Source of the DNA: Prorocentrum cordatum
Lineage: Eukaryota > Sar > Dinophyceae > Prorocentrales > Prorocentraceae
Assembly (NCBI GenBank): GCA_963575745.1
Contig: CAUYUJ010022063.1
Span: 62,001-126,000, forward strand
Reading direction: 5' to 3'
DNA: 64,000 nucleotides
The notes beneath the pieces were generated by a model. It was given only the letters and a program-made list of their open reading frames with translations. It had not been told where the DNA came from and did not search any database. Of this stretch, positions 1-10,915 are shown one piece after another (positions within the stretch are counted from its first letter, which is position 1; every line of letters begins with the position of its first letter). The position numbers were made by a program, and so were the translations under genes.

Positions 1-143
1 GGAGGAGGAGGAGGAGGAGGAGGAGGAGGAGGAGGAGGAGGAGGAGGGAGGAGGGAGGAGGGAGGAGGAGGAGGAGGAGGAGGAGGGGAGGAGGAGGAGG
101 AGGAGGAGGGGGAGAGAAGAGGAGGAGGAGGAGGAGGAGGAGG
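1..143. repeat. (GGA)n microsatellite at the window edge
   Basis: Nearly pure GGA triplets with occasional extra G or A. The array is cut by the window start, so its full length is unknown. Confidence 0.95.
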
Positions 144-644
144 GCCGACCGCTCTGTGAGGGCCCCGCGGGCCCGACGAGAGAGACGCGCCCGAGAGAGC
201 GAGCGAAGCCGCCGCGCCTGGGCCTCGGCGCGGCCAGGCGCTGTGGTGCTGCAGGAACATGCGGCTCGGCTGCCTCACCAGCACGACGCCCGCGGCGCCG
301 ACGTCCACCACGGCGGCGACGTCGCCGACGAGCGCGCCGCCGGCGCCCGCGGAGCCGGGGAGCACCGCCGCGGCCCTCGCGCAGGAGGCGACGCCGCCGA
401 TCGCGGCGGCCGCGCCCGTGGTGGCCCGGGGGAGTGGCCGCAACCGGCCGAGCGGCCACGGCCGGCGCGCGGCCACGGCCAGACGGCCAAACGGCCAGAC
501 GGCCAGACGGCCACGGCCAGACGGCCACGGCCTGACGGCCGGCCACGGCCCGCGGCCAGCGCCTCCGACGGCGCTCGCGCGCGCGGGGCTGGCGCCGCGC
601 CGCTGCGCCCAGAAGTCGCGCCCCCACGCAGGGGCGAGCCGCCG
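144..644. other. GC-rich stretch without a recognised gene, including a CGGCCA minisatellite
   Basis: Very GC-rich sequence is open in several frames on both strands, as expected from base composition alone. Positions 444-560 are a degenerate minisatellite of CGGCCA and CGGCCACGGC units. An Ala/Pro/Thr-rich frame begins at an ATG at 259, but nothing in it matches a family I know, so I do not call it a gene. Confidence 0.6.
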
Positions 645-823
645 CTGAGAGCCTGGCGTTGCACTTTGTTCCGCAGCGGGCGTGTTCGGCTAATTTTGGG
701 CCCCGGGACCCTCACAGATCGAGCCGTCTCGAGACGGGACGCAGAAAGATGGAGTCCGTGGCTCCTGGCGTGATTGATTTCTCGCGATGTTGCAATTTGT
801 CCGCAACGTCAGATCTCAGGGGG
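645..823 (+). repeat. Dispersed repeat family A, copy 1 (full length)
   Basis: Begins with GAGAGCCTGGCGTTGCA and ends with GCAACGTCAGATCTCAGGG. The same blocks in the same order recur at 54484-54656. A 5' half recurs at 56813-56926, and 3' ends alone recur at 17985-18023 and 57186-57220. All five copies are on the + strand. The internal blocks CACAGATCGA and GACGCAGAAAGATG are also shared. I found no terminal repeats or coding potential. Confidence 0.85.
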
Positions 824-1714
824 CGCGAGCCGAGCCATACGGTAGGTTCGCGTCGTGCGGACCGGCGGCGACCCCGCCGGCGGCGTTCAGCGTTGACCGC
901 CGCCGGCGACCTAGAATCGATCGAGGTTGAACGACCTGACGTTTCGGAAGCGGCCGATCGTTCAAGGTTGAACACGATCCCTGCGGTGTCAGAAAGCGAC
1001 GCCAGGGTCGACACGACACGAGCCTGCGGTACCCACGCCCCAAACCTGCATCGTCTCGAGGAACTCGAGACGGAGGTGTGTCGTAGTTTTCGGCCTCTGG
1101 GGGCCCTCGCAGGGCCCCGGGGCCGTCAACAAAAATGGATCCATGACGCGCTGCTGGCCCCGACCAGACTTCCGGGGATCCTGCATTGTCCGGAGGGAAA
1201 AACACAGGCAAAATTAATCGTCGAGTCCCCAGAAAATATGGGAACATATGGGAAGTGACGGGGGAGACGAAAATTCCCCAAATATGCAAAAATATTGGGG
1301 ATCCTTGTCCATTTATCTGTGTGTCCCAGGGCCCCTTCAATTGAGAAACTCAAGACATCGGATTGGTGAGTACGCCGACGCAGCCATCGCTCTACCACAA
1401 GGAACGGTGAATAGGGAACCAGGGTTTTTTTCTCTGGCCACGGCGAGCCTCGGCCACGAGCGAGCTGGCCGACCTGGATCAAAGGAGCTGCCCGAAGAAC
1501 AGAGCCCCTCCTGACCCCAATGTGGTCCTCAGTTCAGCACCTGGACTGTATGGATGTGTTCAATCCGCGGCCACAGAGGTCCCGAGCTTCTTTTTGTCGA
1601 TGGTCGCCTCGGGGACGCGAAGACGGCTTAATTCTTAACGCTTCGCGTATCCTCACCAGCCCATCCAGAAAAGATGCCCATGAGAGCTGAGCTGACGGGG
1701 GGAGAGAGGAACTC
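824..1714. other. Intergenic sequence with one family B repeat copy
   Basis: Mostly unique-looking sequence with no recognisable gene. Positions 1085-1135 carry dispersed repeat B (TTTTCGGCCTCTGGGGGCCC, then GGGGCCGTCAA), also seen at 21149-21260, 21313-21422 and 46430-46490. Confidence 0.6.
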
Positions 1715-1820
1715 TTGGGTGCCTCTTGGAGGCCTCTTGGGGCCTCTTGGAGCTCCCTTGGAGCCCTCAAGGGGGCCTCTTGGGAGCCCTGGGGGCCTCT
1801 GGGGGCCATCTTGGAGGCGG
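1715..1820. repeat. Degenerate GGCCTCTTGG minisatellite, locus 1
   Basis: Units of about 15-18 bp related to GGCCTCTTGGGGCC and GGAGCCCTC. In translation they give repetitive Gly/Ala/Ser/Trp or Pro/Arg peptides, which I treat as an artefact of the repeat. The same unit occurs at 2190-2712 and 38975-39500. Confidence 0.7.
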
Positions 1821-2189
1821 TCGGTCAAAAGAGGGGGGTCCTAAGTGTAGCTCCCCCCTTCGGGGGCCACGATCCTCGTGGGGGGTGTCAAAAAGTGTCC
1901 CTCCCAGGGGCTGAAAAAGGACCTCCTCCGTCACTCTTCCTTGTGAGGTCGCACCACCAGACGTGTCCGTAGGCTGGCCCGAGCGTCTCGCAGAAGATCC
2001 ATTGGCTGACGCCGCACCGCCGACCCCTTGGGGCGGCAGTAAAAGTGAAAAGCAGAGTTTGCGGAACGCGCGCGCGCGATTTCTGTGGAATCTTTGGGTT
2101 TCAGTTTCGTGGGATTTCGTCGGGGGCGGTTGGCGGATCGCGGCTTTGCTCTTGGGTTTCTTTGGACTCTCCTGGCAGCGCTTTTGATG
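1821..2189. other. No feature recognised
   Basis: GC-rich sequence between two minisatellite blocks, with no frame resembling a known protein. Confidence 0.5.
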
Positions 2190-2712
2190 CTTCTTGGGGG
2201 CCGTGTTGAGGCCTCGAGGGGCTTCTTTTGTTTTCGGGGTTGGAGCCTCTTGGAGGTCTTAGCGCCTCCTCAGGTTTTTTCGGGGCCGACTGCTCGAAAC
2301 GTCCATTCGGGTTCCCCCTCTGGGCCTCCTTTTGGGGCCGTCCTGGGGCCCTCCTGGGCCGTTTTGGAGGTTTCTGGGGCTGTCATTGGGCCCTCTTGGG
2401 CCGTCTTGGAGCCCTCTTGGGGGCCTCTTGGGGTATCGTGGGTCGATCTTGGAGGCTTCTTGGGCCGTTGTGGGCCTCGTGAAAGCCCAAGAAGGCGAAT
2501 GTGCTACAAATATAATTTTTCCCCTCGGGAATGGGACGATTTTTGCTTTTGGAAGGCCTCTTGGTGGCTTCTTGGGGCGTCTTGGGGGCCTCTGGGGCCG
2601 TCTGGAGGCAATCTTGGGCGTCTTGGAGCGATCTTTCGGCGACTCGTAGCCCTCTTGGACCGTCCGGGGGGGCCTCTTGGAACTCTCTTGGCCCGTTTTG
2701 GGTCCCCTGAGA
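2190..2712. repeat. Degenerate GGCCTCTTGG minisatellite, locus 2
   Basis: About 520 bp of diverged units (CTTGGGGGCC, CTTGGAGCC, TCTTGGGCCGT), interrupted at about 2490-2560 by a short AT-richer stretch. The open frames here follow the repeat and should not be read as genes. Confidence 0.7.
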
Positions 2713-3330
2713 CTCCAAGGGTGCGGCCGTCACTTTCCCCCTCCCCCCCCTCCAAACCGGCCGGACCGGGCTCCCGGGGGAGGGGTTTGGGGAGGGGGAA
2801 GCATCTCACACGCCGTCGCCCCAAGGAGTCGGCGGATTTGTTCTTAATGCGAGAAGGTCTGGGAAGCCGGTCCCCCCCGAGCGTTCCCTCTCGGCCCGGC
2901 CTGGCGTTGTGCCCAGGCCAGCACCACGGGCGCCGACTTGGCCTGGCCCCTGGGCGCCGGCTTCGAGTTCCCCCCCCTGGAGTTGAAGGCGCGGAAGGGC
3001 CAGGGCACCCAGCGCCCTGAGCAGCACGAGGCGGAGGCCTTCGTCGGGCGGAGGCAAACGTAAATCGCTCCCAGCAGTTGCTCGAAGGAGAGCGAGGTAT
3101 AGAGAGGGAGAGAGAGAGAGAGAGAGAGAGAGAAATCGGCATAACCACCAACTCAGCGACGCGAGCAAAAGCGGTGTCGTCTGCGCCGACGTTGGCGCGT
3201 AACCCGCGTAAGGTCGCGCGTAAGCGCATCCGTTTCCGATGTAGTATCGTGCCGCGCTGGCGGCCCGCGTAAGCGACCGCGTAAGGTCGCTATTTTATCT
3301 CGCGTAATACCCATTTCTTTTCGTTGCTCA
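2713..3330. other. Mostly unannotated sequence with a weak exon candidate and a GA microsatellite
   Basis: At about 2908-3060 a + strand frame reads as an unbiased peptide (GADLAWPLGAGFEFPPLEL, then QRPEQHEAEAFVGRR) and might be an exon, but I cannot assign it. Positions 3103-3134 are (GA)n. Positions 3180-3300 contain several GCGTAAG words of unknown meaning. Confidence 0.35.
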
Positions 3331-3476
3331 ACTGTCGGAATTCCGCACAGATTTCTTATATCGGTGCGAGGACCCCCCTGGCGGCGCTTCCAGCGCATCC
3401 TCTGGCGCGCTCCGTGCGCCAAGGAGGGAGTCCAGCGCAGATCGAAGAAATCCGCTCGGAGCTCCGAAAGTGTATG
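3331..3476. repeat. Foldback (inverted-repeat) element, copy 1
   Basis: The left arm around TCGGAATTCCGCACAGATTT pairs imperfectly with a right arm ending AAATCCGCTCGGAGCTCCGA. The core contains CCTGGCGGCGCTTCCAGCGC and TGGCGCGCTCCG. The arms and core match the elements at 15869-16034 and 27679-27830, so this is a family of non-coding hairpin elements, MITE-like in architecture. Confidence 0.75.
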
Positions 3477-3749
3477 TTCATGGTGTTTGTTGTCCTTCTA
3501 CTCGGGCGGGGTATTTCATAATTCGTTTCAACGCTTTCCAGAATGCTTTCAGAGCGTCCTGCAGCGCTCTGGAACGGCCGCAACGCCTGGTATACTCTCT
3601 AGAACCAGAGGACATCAGAGATCTATCCGATGTATCCCGTTCCGATTCTGTCCTGGTCCTGGTTTCGTCTTACTTCCCACAGTTCTCAGTCTTTGGGGGC
3701 CAGTTCAAGGGTCCGCGGGGCCGATGAGGAACGATCCGGGATCGGTCGG

Positions 3750-3838
3750 GACATCCTCCCCCTTCTCCTCCTCTTCCTCCTCCTCCTCCTCCTCGTCCCC
3801 CTCCCTCCTCCTCCTCCTCTTCCTCCTCCTCCTCTTAG
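3750..3838. repeat. (TCC)n microsatellite
   Basis: TCC triplets with sporadic TTCC and CGT interruptions, just upstream of retroelement 1. Confidence 0.9.
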
Positions 3839-3983
3839 GTGGCGGCTCGAGCGGGCGCAGCTGCCCGAGGAAACCGGCCACAACGCCGCCGCGCGGCGCG
3901 CCCCGAAGGCGCCACGGGCCGCGAGCGATCGCCCTCGCCAGCGTGGCACAGGAGACTGCGCAGGGAAAGGGCGGCATCGAGAC

Positions 3984-5108
3984 ATCGGCTACGGGCTGAA
4001 GCCGACAAACTATTGCTACGACAGCACCACGGAAGTACTCCACCTGCAATGGGGAAGGGACAGCAGAAAGGGCATGACGAAGTCGCAGCAGATGAAGGAC
4101 CAGTGCTCAGTATGCAAGAAGTGCAACGAGTGGTGGTACCATAGCAAGCTGAGCTTCATGAGCTGGACCTGCACCTGCACCGCGAAGATCGCCAAGCCGC
4201 AGTATGTCAAGCAGCTGGAGTGGGAGGACGAGTGGAACGACTGGAGCAACAATGACAAGAAGTTCGACCACGAAAGCGGCAAGGACAAGGGCTTCGGCAA
4301 GAGCGGCAAAGGAGGAGCAGGCTGGAAAGGCAAAAGCACATGAGGCAAAGCAGCGGAGACATCCGCAACGGCAGTGAGCAGGATGACGAATTCATTCCAG
4401 AGTATGGCCGTACACAATGGAGATCAACTCGTTCGACAACTGAATGGGATGGCAAGCCAGGTCGCGGCGGCGGCCACACCCCCACCAGAGAGGAAGCCAA
4501 AAGCAGTGCGCCTGGCGGAAGCGGCAACCAGACTACAGAAGGCGATTAGAAACTATAATTGGAAGCGCGAAGAGCTGAAGAAAGCTGAAGAGAAGATGGC
4601 AACACTCAAAGCATAAGTACACCAGCACGCAGCACAAGTGGTCGACATCGAGGTGGAAATCGAGGGTATCCAGGCAGAGGGCAAGACCGTACCACCTCAG
4701 GGAGTTTTGGCACAGCTCCTTTCCTCAGACGTGGCGGAGCTGGCGGAAGGAGACCTGAGGGAAGTGGACGACGCCCTGGGCATCAACGACGCGGACCTGG
4801 ACGACGAGGGGAAGATGGCGATCCAGAAGGCAAAGCAGGAGGTGGTCGCGCAGCTGAAGGCAAACGCGGCATCCTTCGCAGGGCAGCTGAAGACGCACTT
4901 GGAGATCGCAAAAGCAAAGGCGGCTGAGCAGAGGACAGCGATCACACAGGCGGCAAAGAAGAGGAAGAGCGATGGAGGCGCAAAGGTGGAGCTGCAGCAA
5001 CCAGAGCAGGAGATGAAAGAAGACATGAAGGAAGAAGTCACGGACGCGGACGACATCGACGAGATCCTGAAGGCGGCAAGGGCAGCAAGGGCAGATGCCG
5101 CCAGCTAG
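3984..5108 (+). pseudogene. Retroelement 1 ORF1-like region: Cys-rich motif plus coiled coil, with in-frame stops
   Basis: Three stop-separated segments share one frame: up to TGA 4341-4343, then to TAA 4614-4616, then to TAG 5106-5108. The EEP domain follows in that same frame without a shift. The first segment has a Cys cluster (CSVCKKC, then CTCTA about 20 residues later, around 4110-4190) and a Gly/Lys-rich tail. A similar cluster, CALCGHW ... CCSKC, sits at the same place in retroelement 3. The second and third segments are Lys/Glu/Ala-rich and likely coiled coil. The likely role is nucleic-acid binding in the retroelement RNP, by analogy with other LINE ORF1 proteins. The stops may be decay or recoding signals; I favour decay because the later RT is also broken. 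Confidence 0.6.
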
Positions 5109-6608
5109 GTTGCGGCGCAGGGAGGCCGCCGGAAGCGCGACGACGGCGGCCCCCGCGCGCGCAGCCTGTGCGTCGCCAACATAACGACATGGGGACCGAC
5201 TGCGCACGCGTGGCTCATGCGTTCGGCGAACAGGAGGGAGTTCGACGCCTTCGCTATTCAGGAGACACACGTCACAGTCGACAAGGTAGAAGAGATTGAA
5301 GCGAGGCTGACGAAGGAGGGCTTCAAAGCTTGCTTCGCGGGGGCTCGCGAGAGCACGAGATCAGCGGGCGGCTCATGCGGGGGAACAGCCACGTTGATGA
5401 AGGGGCATCATCAAGCGACGTTCTTCAGACATGCAGCCAAAGATCCGGTATCTCAGGCAACCGCAAACATGATGGAAGGAAACCAGTGCGACTACGACAT
5501 GTGCGACTGGGCGCCAGGGGCACGGCGCATGAAAGGGTTCACATCATGGGTTATTCGTATTTATTTGGACGCCGACTTCTCCCTACAGGTGGGCATCAAT
5601 TCAAGAAAATTAGCTTCATTGGCAGCTTGTGTGAGAGCTGCGGATTTGCCGTGGCTCAGTTGTGGAGATTTCAATCACGCCCCAGATGCGTTTTGGAAGT
5701 CGGGATGGGCCAAAGCTACGGGAGCCGAGGCAGCGATCACGGTCCCAGAGGGTGATGGCGCATGCTTCCCCGGCGACGCGGAGTCGAGCATTGATTTTGC
5801 CATCGTCGATGCCAGGGCCGAGAAATTCGCGAAGAGTATCGAGCCCATCCTCGATGCGCAGTGGAAACCTCACATCGCGCTGAAGACAGAGCTGCGCGGA
5901 GAAGGGGCATCGACGAAGCGCAGACAGCTGAAACCCCCGACGGCCTTCCCCCGCCCGCCCAGGCCCAAGAGAACGCCCAACCCGAACAGCAAGAGGCAAC
6001 GCCAGAAGACAGCAGCACAAGCGAAGCGGCAAGCTGAAGAAGCAGCCGCAGCAGGACACGGAGACACCGCCAACTTCGAGGCGATCACGGAGAACAGAGA
6101 GGGGGGCCCGGACTGCGCGAGGCGGGAAGCTTCGAGGCCATACGGCTGGAGCAGACGCCCAGCGATGCAGGGCGGGAAGACGGGCTCAACGGCGGAGGCC
6201 CCTGACGAGCCCAGAGTGCATGACGCGGACTGCGCGACCAACGTCGTGGCAGACAGGACTTCGTCAGTACCAGAGCGGACCCTTACCCTGGGGCACCGCC
6301 AGTCGGAACACGAGGGGGAGGGCCCAGCCCGCAGATGCCAGGAGAACCGCGAACACAGCGAGTGGCAGAGTCGGGGGACCTCGCCTGGGCGAAGTACTAT
6401 TGGAACAGGATGTGGAAACGAGTATCAGGGCCAGCCCGCGCGGACAGAGCCTCACGGGATCAGAGCCCACAGCCAGGCAGTGAACCACATGTACAGCGAC
6501 GAAGTGGACCCCTTCGACGACATTATCGAGTATGAGGAGGATGGCGGTTGCGGAGAAGTCGACCCGTGCGAAGTGGCTGGCGCGCTACGAGCAGGACATG
6601 GAAATTGA
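5109..6608 (+). CDS. Endonuclease/exonuclease/phosphatase (EEP) domain of retroelement 1, with linker
   Basis: An open frame from just after the TAG at 5106 to 6608. EEP signature residues appear in order: Asn in CVANITTWG (5178), Glu in AIQETH (5262), the GGTA block, Asp and Asn in CGDFNHAPD (5667-5675), Asp in SSIDFAIV (5793), and His in KPHIAL (5871). These match the metal-binding and catalytic positions of APE-like LINE endonucleases, which nick target DNA to prime reverse transcription. The first ATG is at 5217, but the domain starts about 40 bp upstream, so initiation there would truncate it. After about 5950 the frame becomes an Arg/Ala/Pro-rich linker to the RT. All key residues look intact. 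Confidence 0.75.
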   Translation, partial: VAAQGGRRKRDDGGPRARSLCVANITTWGPTAHAWLMRSANRREFDAFAIQETHVTVDKVEEIEARLTKEGFKACFAGARESTRSAGGSCGGTATLMKGHHQATFFRHAAKDPVSQATANMMEGNQCDYDMCDWAPGARRMKGFTSWVIRIYLDADFSLQVGINSRKLASLAACVRAADLPWLSCGDFNHAPDAFWKSGWAKATGAEAAITVPEGDGACFPGDAESSIDFAIVDARAEKFAKSIEPILDAQWKPHIALKTELRGEGASTKRRQLKPPTAFPRPPRPKRTPNPNSKRQRQKTAAQAKRQAEEAAAAGHGDTANFEAITENREGGPDCARREASRPYGWSRRPAMQGGKTGSTAEAPDEPRVHDADCATNVVADRTSSVPERTLTLGHRQSEHEGEGPARRCQENREHSEWQSRGTSPGRSTIGTGCGNEYQGQPARTEPHGIRAHSQAVNHMYSDEVDPFDDIIEYEEDGGCGEVDPCEVAGALRAGHGN

Positions 6609-6876
6609 GTTCCAGGCTACTTACGGCGACGAGCTCGGGGAGATGGACAACCCTATTGATGAGCATGAAATACCATATGCGAGCGAGAAGGCCCATGCAA
6701 GTGATGGAATACCCCGCCCGCGCGTCGCAAATTGCCAGAATATATTGGGAAGAGCGGCAACCAGTGCGAGCAAGCCGCTGGAGGACCGCACCGTTGAGGC
6801 AACGCGCAAGACCGACGCCGCGGTAATGAACGAACGAAGTATGGAATGCAGCCTCAATCATTCACGCCAGAGATGA
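6532..6876 (+). pseudogene. Retroelement 1 linker segment in a shifted frame
   Basis: The frame moves +1 relative to the EEP frame and reads EKSTRAKWLARYEQDMEIEF before an acidic stretch, ending at 6876. It lies between the endonuclease and RT, as expected for an inter-domain linker. The frame change at about 6540-6600 indicates an indel. No known motif is present. Confidence 0.45.
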
Positions 6877-6970
6877 AGCGGACGAACCGCCATCCTTTAT
6901 TTCAGCGAGTGCGGCCTACAAGTCTGGCCCTGAAGGCGCAAGAGCTCTAGCCAGAACGTGCAACAAAACC

Positions 6971-9652
6971 ATGGGTGCGCTCGAGACGTCCTACTGCATG
7001 TGCTACGAGATCGACCTAGAGGACCGCGGCCGCTGCAAGGGGAGAGGGAAAGCTACATCTTGCGAGACGGTCAACGCACGTGAGAAAGGAGAAAGACGGA
7101 CATGGCACGCCAGTGTGGGAGCGGATTGGTGGAGCAGGACGGAAGCAATCCTCTACAATATGATCATGCACAGACAAGAGGGGAAAGCGGAGCGGCACAT
7201 CGACGCGCTCGTGAAGGCAGCGAGGCGATTGGTTTTTGAAGGAATCCCAGGGGCTGACAATGCGACACCGACGGCGGAGCTGCATCTACCAATATGGGCA
7301 CATCGCATGAGGAACCTGACGAGCGTCGACACAGGGATTTTGGAGGGAATGGCGTGGCAGGCGGAGATCCAGGGGCAGGCAACAGTACAGAGGGACCTAC
7401 GTGAAGGAGTCCGCACCTATGCTACATGGTTGGCTATGGCGGAGAAGGAACCGGGAATTCTGCACAGGATAACGAGACCACCTGTACGGCGCGAAGAAGA
7501 AGAAGTAGCGACGTCAAGCGGAGTGTTATGCTGCCCCACGGAGACTGTGGACCTCAAAGCGGAGATGTTCAAGGCAACCTGGGCGGACCTTGACAACCCC
7601 CACGAGAGGCACTGTCAGAACCTCGAGTACTTTAGGGGATTGGCGCGCCAGGAGGACCCGCAGGTACGGGCGCTCGGCGACCTGGATACCGCGCTGAAAG
7701 GAGAGCCAGACAAAGGGCAAGGAGTCAATAAGATAGCATGCAGTGACATACGCCGCCTCCCTGAAGAGGGAAGGCAGGCACTCGTGGACCTGTGCAACGA
7801 GTGCGAGGCGAGGATGATGTGGCCATGGCAATTATTGTGTTCGGTAGTCATGGTCACGCCGAAGCCAGAGCAAGGGGGCACGGCACTGGCACTTCCACCG
7901 CAGCTGGTAATATGCTGGGAGCTACTGCGTCGGCCGAGGGTAAGATCATGGGCGAAGGAACAGGAGAGAGAATGGTGTGCGGCAGTACAAGGCAACAGCT
8001 GTCTACGGGAAGCGCTGCGACGCGCCGTCACGGACGAGTGCATGGACGCGATGGAGATCAACAACAGCAACCTATTTGCGGACACCGAGAAGTTCTATGA
8101 GAACCGCGGGCAGGACGGGGTTATCGCAGCAGCATTGGAGTTGGGCTTCTCGGCAAGAATATTACTCATGCGAATGCTGCAGCATTCGGCTGCGCGAGCA
8201 CTCAGGTGCAAGGCAGCATATTCACTACCAATTTACGCGGGCAAAACAATACTTGCAGGTTACGGCATTCAAGCAATGCGGCAAAGACTATTGTGTACTC
8301 TGCACTGGCAAGGATAACTGGACTGGATCTGTGCATTCCCAAGCCGGCGCCGAGAGCGTGGTTCGACGACATCAGCATCAGAGTGACGGGAAGCAGGGAA
8401 GCAGTTATTGATGGCATGGTTCAGACAACGCGGGAACTACGTGACGCTCTAAAGGCACATGGCCTCAATACGGCGGCTAAATCATTGCTCTTCTCCACGA
8501 GCTTCAAGGACAGCACGAAGATCCAAAAGAGGCTTGCGGAGGTAAAGATCGACATCCAGACGGCGACGGAGGGCAGAGACCTTGGGCACGACAGAGCGGC
8601 AAAGGGCACGACCAAGAGAGACACGCGCGGCAAGAGGCTAAAAGGTGCTTTCAAACGGATGCGTGAAGTCGAGAAGAAGTTGAAGAGAGCCAACCTACGA
8701 GCACGGCGACCGGTATGTAATCAAGGGGCAATGGCATCGACGACGCACGGGGCAGTCGGTCACGGACTAGCACCTCGTGCTCTTCAGCAGGCGCGACGCA
8801 AATACGCGCAGGCGATAAGACGTCCCTGGGCTGGCAGACGCCTTACGACATTTTTAGCTTTGGAAGGTCATGATCCTGCGCGTTCAGTGGTAAGAGGCCA
8901 GATCAAGGCATTATTCGACGTCTGGTCCCACTCCTCAGAGCTGAGGAATCACATCAAAAGGGCATGGCCGAATATTTGTTTTAGAATATGGAGAGAGAAA
9001 CCACAAAATAGATGGAGAGTGCGACGTGGACCGCTGGGAGGTATCATACTCACGTTATGGGAGCTTGGCTGGGACACCAGAGGACCAACAAAGTGGCTGA
9101 GCCCACGCGGTGAATTGCGGTCGTTCCCAGAAGGAGAAGAAGACGGGGATCCAACGGACATCCTCGACGAAATCATGGGAATTTTGGACGGGCAACTATG
9201 GGCAGGAGCTGCAGGGCACTACATGGGAAGAGGACTCGAAAACGGAGCTGATTGCCAAGACATGCGAGACCACCTTCATCGACTACGAAAACAAGGGGAT
9301 CATCCGAAGTACGGAGCACTACTCACGGCGGCATGTGCGGGAACATGGACGAGATCGCGTACACGCTAGCACTGCGGCACGGGCGACAAGTGCGAATCCG
9401 GGGAGATCGAGACCGACGCGCACCGCATATGGGGGGAGCTGCAACCAGAGATCAAACGACGAGATTTTCGAAAAGACGGAAAGACTCAGGGCTAGGGCAA
9501 TCGAAGGAGCGGACGCAGCCCCAGCGTTCTGGCTACGGGAGATACTTCCAAGAGCGCGGACAACACCTGAGCCGTGCAAAACGGAGTGCGAAGAAAGACA
9601 CATCGGCGAGTGCATCAGCGAGGAGCGCATCAGCAGCTGCACGTCATCATAG
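6971..9652 (+). pseudogene. Reverse transcriptase of retroelement 1, frameshifted
   Basis: RT motifs appear across several frames. Frame 2 (6971 to about 8275) carries the N-terminal region and motif A with its aspartate (NLFADTEKFYEN, about 8080). It continues to ILAGYGIQA, where motif B is expected. At about 8275 the sense passes to frame 1 (AAKTIVYSALARITGLDL), which holds the catalytic block WFDDISI (FDD at 8362-8370; usual forms are YVDD or FADD). A downstream region, RWRVRRGPLGGIILTLWEL (about 9018-9075), closely resembles retroelement 3 (RWQCVRGPLAATIAVLLDL, about 63822-63880). After about 9240 the sense is lost among frames 2 and 3, although PAFWLREILPRA at about 9520 looks genuine. 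At least two frameshifts make it non-functional. Confidence 0.75.
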
Positions 9653-10240
9653 GGTGCGGCGACGTCTCTGGAGGAGAATACTCCAACAATCAAAGATACC
9701 GAAGATGCGGGTGGAGCTGGGCTAGCATGCAGGAGACCGATGGCGCGCGCACCATCAAGGCAGCAAAGTTGGGCGCACCCCCAGGAGCAATGCAGACGAA
9801 CAACATAGCGGAGCGATGGGCATTCTGGAGTTCCATGTCCAGCACGAGTGGAGTGCTGGAGTACTGGACGGACAGCGAAATACTCATGAAGGGCGGATAC
9901 ATTGGGAGACACAACAGACCACTCAGAACGGGAGGCGACCAGGACATCTGGAGAAACATTGGCACAGCTATCAAAGACAGAGGCGGCATCGAGCAAGAGA
10001 TCACCGCCATGCACGCGAACAGCCACATGGACCGGAAAGAGGCGAGAGCGAAGGGAATACCACGAGCAGTCTGGGCTGGAAACAAAGCAGCGGACGACGT
10101 GGCGGACAAAGGGGCAGCATTGCGCGCAATACCGAGCTCGACTATGGCCAACTATGAGTGGATAAGAGCGACGGCTTGCATGGTGCGCAAAAGAATCCTG
10201 ACAGCGACAAAGGAGGCAATCGACCGCAGACCACCAGAAG
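9640..10240 (+). CDS. RNase H domain of retroelement 1
   Basis: Frame 1 contains the four acidic residues of RNase HI-type domains at plausible spacing: Asp in GCGDVSGG (9661), Glu in TNNIAERWAF (9811), Asp in EYWTDSE (9871) and Asp in NKAADDVADKGA (10093-10098). RNase H domains of LINEs degrade the RNA strand of the RNA/DNA hybrid. The domain itself is unbroken, but it lies in a different frame from the preceding segment, so it cannot be made as part of an intact polyprotein here. The frame then runs into the conserved head of satellite module 1 and stops at about 10281. Confidence 0.75.
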
Positions 10241-10898
10241 ATTATCCCAGCGCGACCCTACCTAGGAGTTGGAGTCCCTAGGAAAGCAGCATAAGCTAAG
10301 CTAAGCTAAGCTAAGCTAAGCTAAGCTAAGCTAAACTAAGCTAAGCTAAGCTAAGCTAAGCTAAGATAGCTAAGCTAAGCTAGGCTAAGCTAAGCTAAGC
10401 TAGGCTAAGCTAGGCTAAACTGCGGTAAGCTAAGATAAGCTACTATGCGATAAGCTAAGCTAAGTTAAGCTAGGCTAAGCCAAGCTACATTAAATTAAGC
10501 TAAGCTAGGTTAGGCTAAGCTAAACTAGGCTAAACTAAGCTAAGCTAAGCTTAGCTTAACTAAGCTGAGATGAGATAAGCAAAGTTTAGCTAAGATAAGC
10601 TGGGCTAAGCTAAGCTAAGGTCAGCTAAGGTAAGGTAAGCTAAGCTAGGCTAGACTAAGCTAAGCTAAGAGGAGATAAGCTATGCTAAGCTAAGCTAAGA
10701 TAAGCTAAGCCAGGGTAAGTTAAGCTAAGCCAAGCTAAGCTAAACTAAAGCTAAGCTGAGCTAGGGGAACCCAGGGGGCGCGACTGGGGGAACCACGGGG
10801 CGGGGACTGGGGGAACCGCCCGGGGCGCTTTCCACTGCCCGGTCCCTTTAAGCTAGAGAGTAAGAACCCTTCTGGGCAGAGCCTAGGTAGGGAAAAAG
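10241..10898. repeat. TIR-bounded satellite module 1 (CTAAG pentamers)
   Basis: The head begins ATTATCCCAGCGCGACCC and contains CCCTACCTAGG (10256-10266). The core (10288-10765) is a degenerate TAAGC pentamer array. The tail (10763-10898) has ACTGGGGGAACCGCC, CTTTCCACTGCCCGG and CCTAGGTAGGG (10882-10892), the exact reverse complement of the head motif. Four modules in the window share head and tail but not the satellite between them. Head and tail carry no recognisable ORF. The mechanism is unknown; the architecture resembles non-autonomous DNA elements with internal tandem repeats. Confidence 0.8.
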
Positions 10899-10915
10899 GA
10901 AGCCAAAAGAGAAAG

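Noticed and set aside
1715-2712. Possible repeat protein (GASWGPLG-type peptide)
   Set aside because: The peptide arises from the GGCCTCTTGG minisatellite, and the opposite strand and other frames are equally open.
10288-10765. TAAGC pentamers as a telomere or internal telomeric repeat
   Set aside because: The unit does not resemble the TTTAGGG-type telomere repeats known from dinoflagellates, and it lies inside a defined head-tail module.
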